Part shown: one piece after another, positions 6,852 to 8,319 of the stretch | How positions within the stretch are numbered: position 1 is the stretch's first letter | How the letters are laid out: each line of letters begins with the position of its first letter | From: Pseudomonadota bacterium | GTDB lineage: Bacteria > Pseudomonadota > Alphaproteobacteria > Rhizobiales > Aestuariivirgaceae | Reading direction: 5' to 3' | DNA length: 8,319 nucleotides | Assembly: GCA_016522385.1 (NCBI GenBank) | Contig: JAEKFU010000328.1 | Span: forward strand, 1-8,319 | Notes under the pieces: generated by a model | Seen by the model: only the letters and a program-made list of their open reading frames with translations | Databases searched by the model: none | What the model was told of the DNA's origin: nothing | Translations under genes and position numbers: made by a program

Positions 6852-6918
6852 TAACGACGTCCGATGGCCGGATTTGGGCCACCGAAGGCCGTGCTTCTGC
6901 GCCCGCTGGACGTCGTTA
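6852..6918. repeat. Internal 11-bp perfect inverted repeat in the element
   Basis: TAACGACGTCC (6852-6862) and GGACGTCGTTA (6908-6918) are exact complements around a 45-base loop rich in GGCC-type motifs. The transcript could fold into a nested stem. No coding function is seen. Confidence 0.7.
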
Positions 6919-6983
6919 TGCTCCGCTTGTGGTCAACCAGACCATGCGCGAAGCATGCCTAGCCAGCAGACGCAGAAACGCGG

Positions 6984-7014
6984 TCAAATGGTTCCATATG
7001 AGAAAGACACGTTC
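6984..7014 (-). repeat. Right terminal inverted repeat of the 6754-7014 element
   Basis: On the minus strand it begins GAACGTGTCTTT and ends GGAACCATTTGA, the partner of 6754-6784. Confidence 0.9.
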
Positions 7015-7035
7015 TAGTGCGGTGAGAGATTTCAT

Positions 7036-7187
7036 CTGATCGGGCCTCGACGTAATTTTGCTTGCGTTTCAAACTCCGTGATTCTGCGAGTTTGGTAGCA
7101 GTCGAACTCACGTTCAACGGGGTCTTTGATCAGTTTTCCGTCAATGACGCGTGTCCGTCAGATCAGCAAAGTGTGTCGGTCTGACCG
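7036..7187 (-). other. Intergenic region between ccr stop and the small gene
   Basis: After the ccr stop, the minus strand shows CGGTC-A-GACCG (7177-7187), and its GTCAGA also pairs with TCTGAC about 17 bases on, but no T-run follows, so it is not a clear intrinsic terminator. A 7-bp inverted repeat (CAAACTC 7070-7076, GAGTTTG 7088-7094) lies about 35-60 bp upstream of the small-gene ATG. GAGG at 7045-7048 is that gene's ribosome site. No convincing promoter was found. Confidence 0.4.
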
Positions 7188-8319
7188 TTAACCGCCACAG
7201 GCTTCAATAACGTCCTCAAATGTCCGCAGGCCCGTTTTGGGGGAGCAAACCATGACGGCCATATTGCCGGGTTTGTGTTGGTTGTTCAGCATGCGCATGT
7301 GCGCCTTGGGAATCTGGTTCCAGCCGAACACTTCAGACATACAAGGGTCGATGCGGCGGTTGATGACCAGCTGATTGGCCTGAGCGGCCTGCTTGAGATG
7401 GGCGAAGTGGGATCCCTGGATACGCTTTTGGTGCATCCAAACATAGCGCGCATCCATGGTCAGTTTGTAACCAGTGGTGCCGGCACAGAACACGACCATG
7501 CCGCCACGCTTGACGACCAGACATGAAACCGGGAAAGTCTGCTCGCCTGGGTGCTCGAACACTGTGTCAACATTGACACCCTTACCGGTAATCTCCCAGA
7601 TTGCCTTGCCGAAGGCACGGGCGTTTTTGAGCCAGGTGCTGTAATCATCGGTGCCGATTTGCGGCATCTCTCCCCAACACTCGAACTCCCGGCGGTTGAT
7701 AACGCCGCGGGCGCCGAGCTGTAGTACGAAGTCGCGTTTGTCCTCATCGGATATGACGCCAATCGCGTTGGCGCCGGCGGTGGCACATAATTGAACGGCA
7801 AACGAGCCGAGGCCTCCGGATGCGCCCCATACCAGGACGTTGTGCCCGGGCCTTAGTATGTTGGGCCGATGGCCGAACAGCATGCGGTAAGCAGTCGCCA
7901 GTGTGAGGGTATAGCAGGCCGATTCCTCCCACGTCAGGTGTTTGGGCCGCGGCATCAGCTGCTGGGCTTGCACCCGGCAGAACTGGGCAAAGGAGCCGTC
8001 CGGTGTTTCATATCCCCAAATGCGCTGGCTGGGAGAGAACATTGGATCGCCTCCATTGCACTCTTCGTCGTCGCCGTCGTCCTGGTTGCAGTGAATGACG
8101 ACCTCATCGCCAATTTTCCAGCGCTTTACTTTGTTGCCGACGGCCCAGACGATGCCGGAGGCATCCGAGCCGCAAATGTGGTAAGGGTTCTTGTGCACAT
8201 CGATGGGCGAAATCGGCTTGCCGAGAGCGGCCCATACTCCATTGTAATTGACGCCGGCGGCCATCACCAGTACGAGCACTTCGTGGCTGTCGATGTCCCA
8301 GGTCGGCAGGACCTCCACC
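7188..8319 (-). CDS. ccr: Crotonyl-CoA carboxylase/reductase, partial (N-terminus beyond right edge)
   Basis: Cytosolic NADPH-dependent enzyme of the medium-chain dehydrogenase superfamily that reductively carboxylates crotonyl-CoA to ethylmalonyl-CoA, the defining step of the ethylmalonyl-CoA pathway. The last 376 residues are present, ending at TAA (7188-7190). The full enzyme is about 430, so roughly 50 residues are outside; the GTG at 8318 is an internal codon (VEVLPTW), not a start. Signatures: GVNYNGVWAALG (22-33 of this fragment), NPYHICGSDASG (44-55), QRIWGYETPDGSFAQF (98-113), WEESACYTLTLATAYRML (130-147), the nucleotide-binding VWGASGGLGS (163-172) and QGSHFAH (301-307), whose histidine lies, from memory, in the CO2-binding pocket. 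There is no zinc-binding cysteine set, as expected. It is on the same strand as mcd, which encodes a later enzyme of the pathway, about 2.5 kb downstream. Confidence in identity is very high. Confidence 0.97.
   Translation of the reverse strand, partial: VEVLPTWDIDSHEVLVLVMAAGVNYNGVWAALGKPISPIDVHKNPYHICGSDASGIVWAVGNKVKRWKIGDEVVIHCNQDDGDDEECNGGDPMFSPSQRIWGYETPDGSFAQFCRVQAQQLMPRPKHLTWEESACYTLTLATAYRMLFGHRPNILRPGHNVLVWGASGGLGSFAVQLCATAGANAIGVISDEDKRDFVLQLGARGVINRREFECWGEMPQIGTDDYSTWLKNARAFGKAIWEITGKGVNVDTVFEHPGEQTFPVSCLVVKRGGMVVFCAGTTGYKLTMDARYVWMHQKRIQGSHFAHLKQAAQANQLVINRRIDPCMSEVFGWNQIPKAHMRMLNNQHKPGNMAVMVCSPKTGLRTFEDVIEACGG

Larger units (their letters stand above)
6754..7014. mobile_element. 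MITE-like element with 31-bp inverted repeats inserted at CTAG
   Basis: A 261-bp element whose ends (6754-6784, 6984-7014) are inverted repeats matching at 29 of 31 positions. It is flanked by TA within CTAG on both sides (6751-6754 and 7014-7017), the insertion signature of IS630-family elements (target CTAG, TA duplicated). There is no transposase ORF inside, so it would depend on a transposase in trans. The interior contains an 11-bp perfect inverted repeat. It interrupts the signal-peptide region of the small gene at 6593-7035. An imperfect 10-bp direct repeat just outside (6741-6750 and 7019-7028) would be an alternative target duplication, but it is explained as native LTA-LA-LTA coding sequence. 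Confidence 0.75.
6593..7035 (-). pseudogene. Small secreted-protein gene split by a MITE-like insertion
   Basis: ATG at 7035 has GAGG nine bases upstream and starts MKSLTA, then runs into the inverted-repeat element. On the far side the same frame continues as LTAVLFGAGIITHLPNAHA and ends at TAG (6593-6595). Removing the element plus one TA copy (6754-7016) joins the halves in frame as a 59-codon protein. It would have a signal peptide (MKSLTALALTAVLFGAG..., cleavage probably after AHA, residues 25-27) and a short, very basic mature part with one cysteine (NSKCLWFKQKAAF). As it stands, the 5' part reads into the element and stops after 39 codons. I do not recognise the family. It lies 152 bp downstream of ccr on the same strand. 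The two halves and the frame are seen; that they were one gene is inference with good support. Confidence 0.6.

Noticed and set aside
6741..7028. A 10-bp imperfect direct repeat (6741-6750, 7019-7028) as the target duplication of the 6754-7014 element
   Set aside because: It is 9/10 identical and offset by one base, whereas CTAG at both ends fits TA duplication exactly. The CTAG model also gives a better restored signal peptide in which the repeat simply encodes LTA twice. Kept only as an alternative.
6830..7039. Plus-strand ORF crossing the right end of the second element
   Set aside because: It spans the terminal repeat and the flank, has no ribosome site or family features, and is antisense to the broken gene.
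7150..7187. Intrinsic terminator after ccr
   Set aside because: There are short inverted repeats, but no stable GC-rich stem followed by a T-run on the minus strand.

Overview
The window reads as a moderately GC-rich alphaproteobacterial chromosome segment. Two genes encode signature enzymes of the ethylmalonyl-CoA pathway, the acetyl-CoA/C1 assimilation route used by many Alphaproteobacteria that lack isocitrate lyase: crotonyl-CoA carboxylase/reductase (ccr, right edge, partial) and (2S)-methylsuccinyl-CoA dehydrogenase (mcd, centre). A bacterial HIG1 (Rcf1-like) twin-membrane protein and a CcdA thiol-disulfide transporter fit the same lineage. The genus cannot be fixed from this sequence.

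Layout, left to right. 1-725 (-): 5' part of an NhaP-type cation/proton antiporter. 734-1002: a 269-bp non-coding element with long terminal inverted repeats, lying between the antiporter start and the ccdA stop. 1011-1751 (-): ccdA. 1865-2053 (-): HIG1 protein. 2061-2957 (-): short-chain dehydrogenase. 2954-4642 (-): mcd. 4730-5632 (-): EamA/DMT permease. 5732-6568 (+): YihY/BrkB-family membrane protein, the only plus-strand gene. 6593-7035 (-): a small signal-peptide gene split by a second inverted-repeat element (6754-7014). 7188-8319 (-): 3' part of ccr.

Functional reading. mcd, the dehydrogenase and the HIG1 gene form a tight transcription unit: the first pair overlaps by four bases and the second is 7 bp apart. 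A promoter-like sequence with a TTGCA/TGCAA palindrome lies just upstream of mcd. Mcd passes electrons through ETF to the quinone pool, so HIG1 (respiratory supercomplexes) and CcdA (cytochrome c maturation) are sensible neighbours, but that link is inference. ccr is upstream on the same strand and separated from mcd by unrelated membrane-protein genes, so the pathway is loosely clustered here, not one operon.

The most notable structures are two MITE-like elements of about 265 bp. The second is flanked by CTAG at both ends, as expected for an IS630/Tc1-mariner-type insertion with TA duplication. Removing it restores a 59-codon gene with a good Shine-Dalgarno and a textbook signal peptide. The YihY gene keeps its conserved N-terminus in frame but has no ATG, GTG or TTG start there. 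I found no rRNA, tRNA or CRISPR, and no wholly new multi-gene system.
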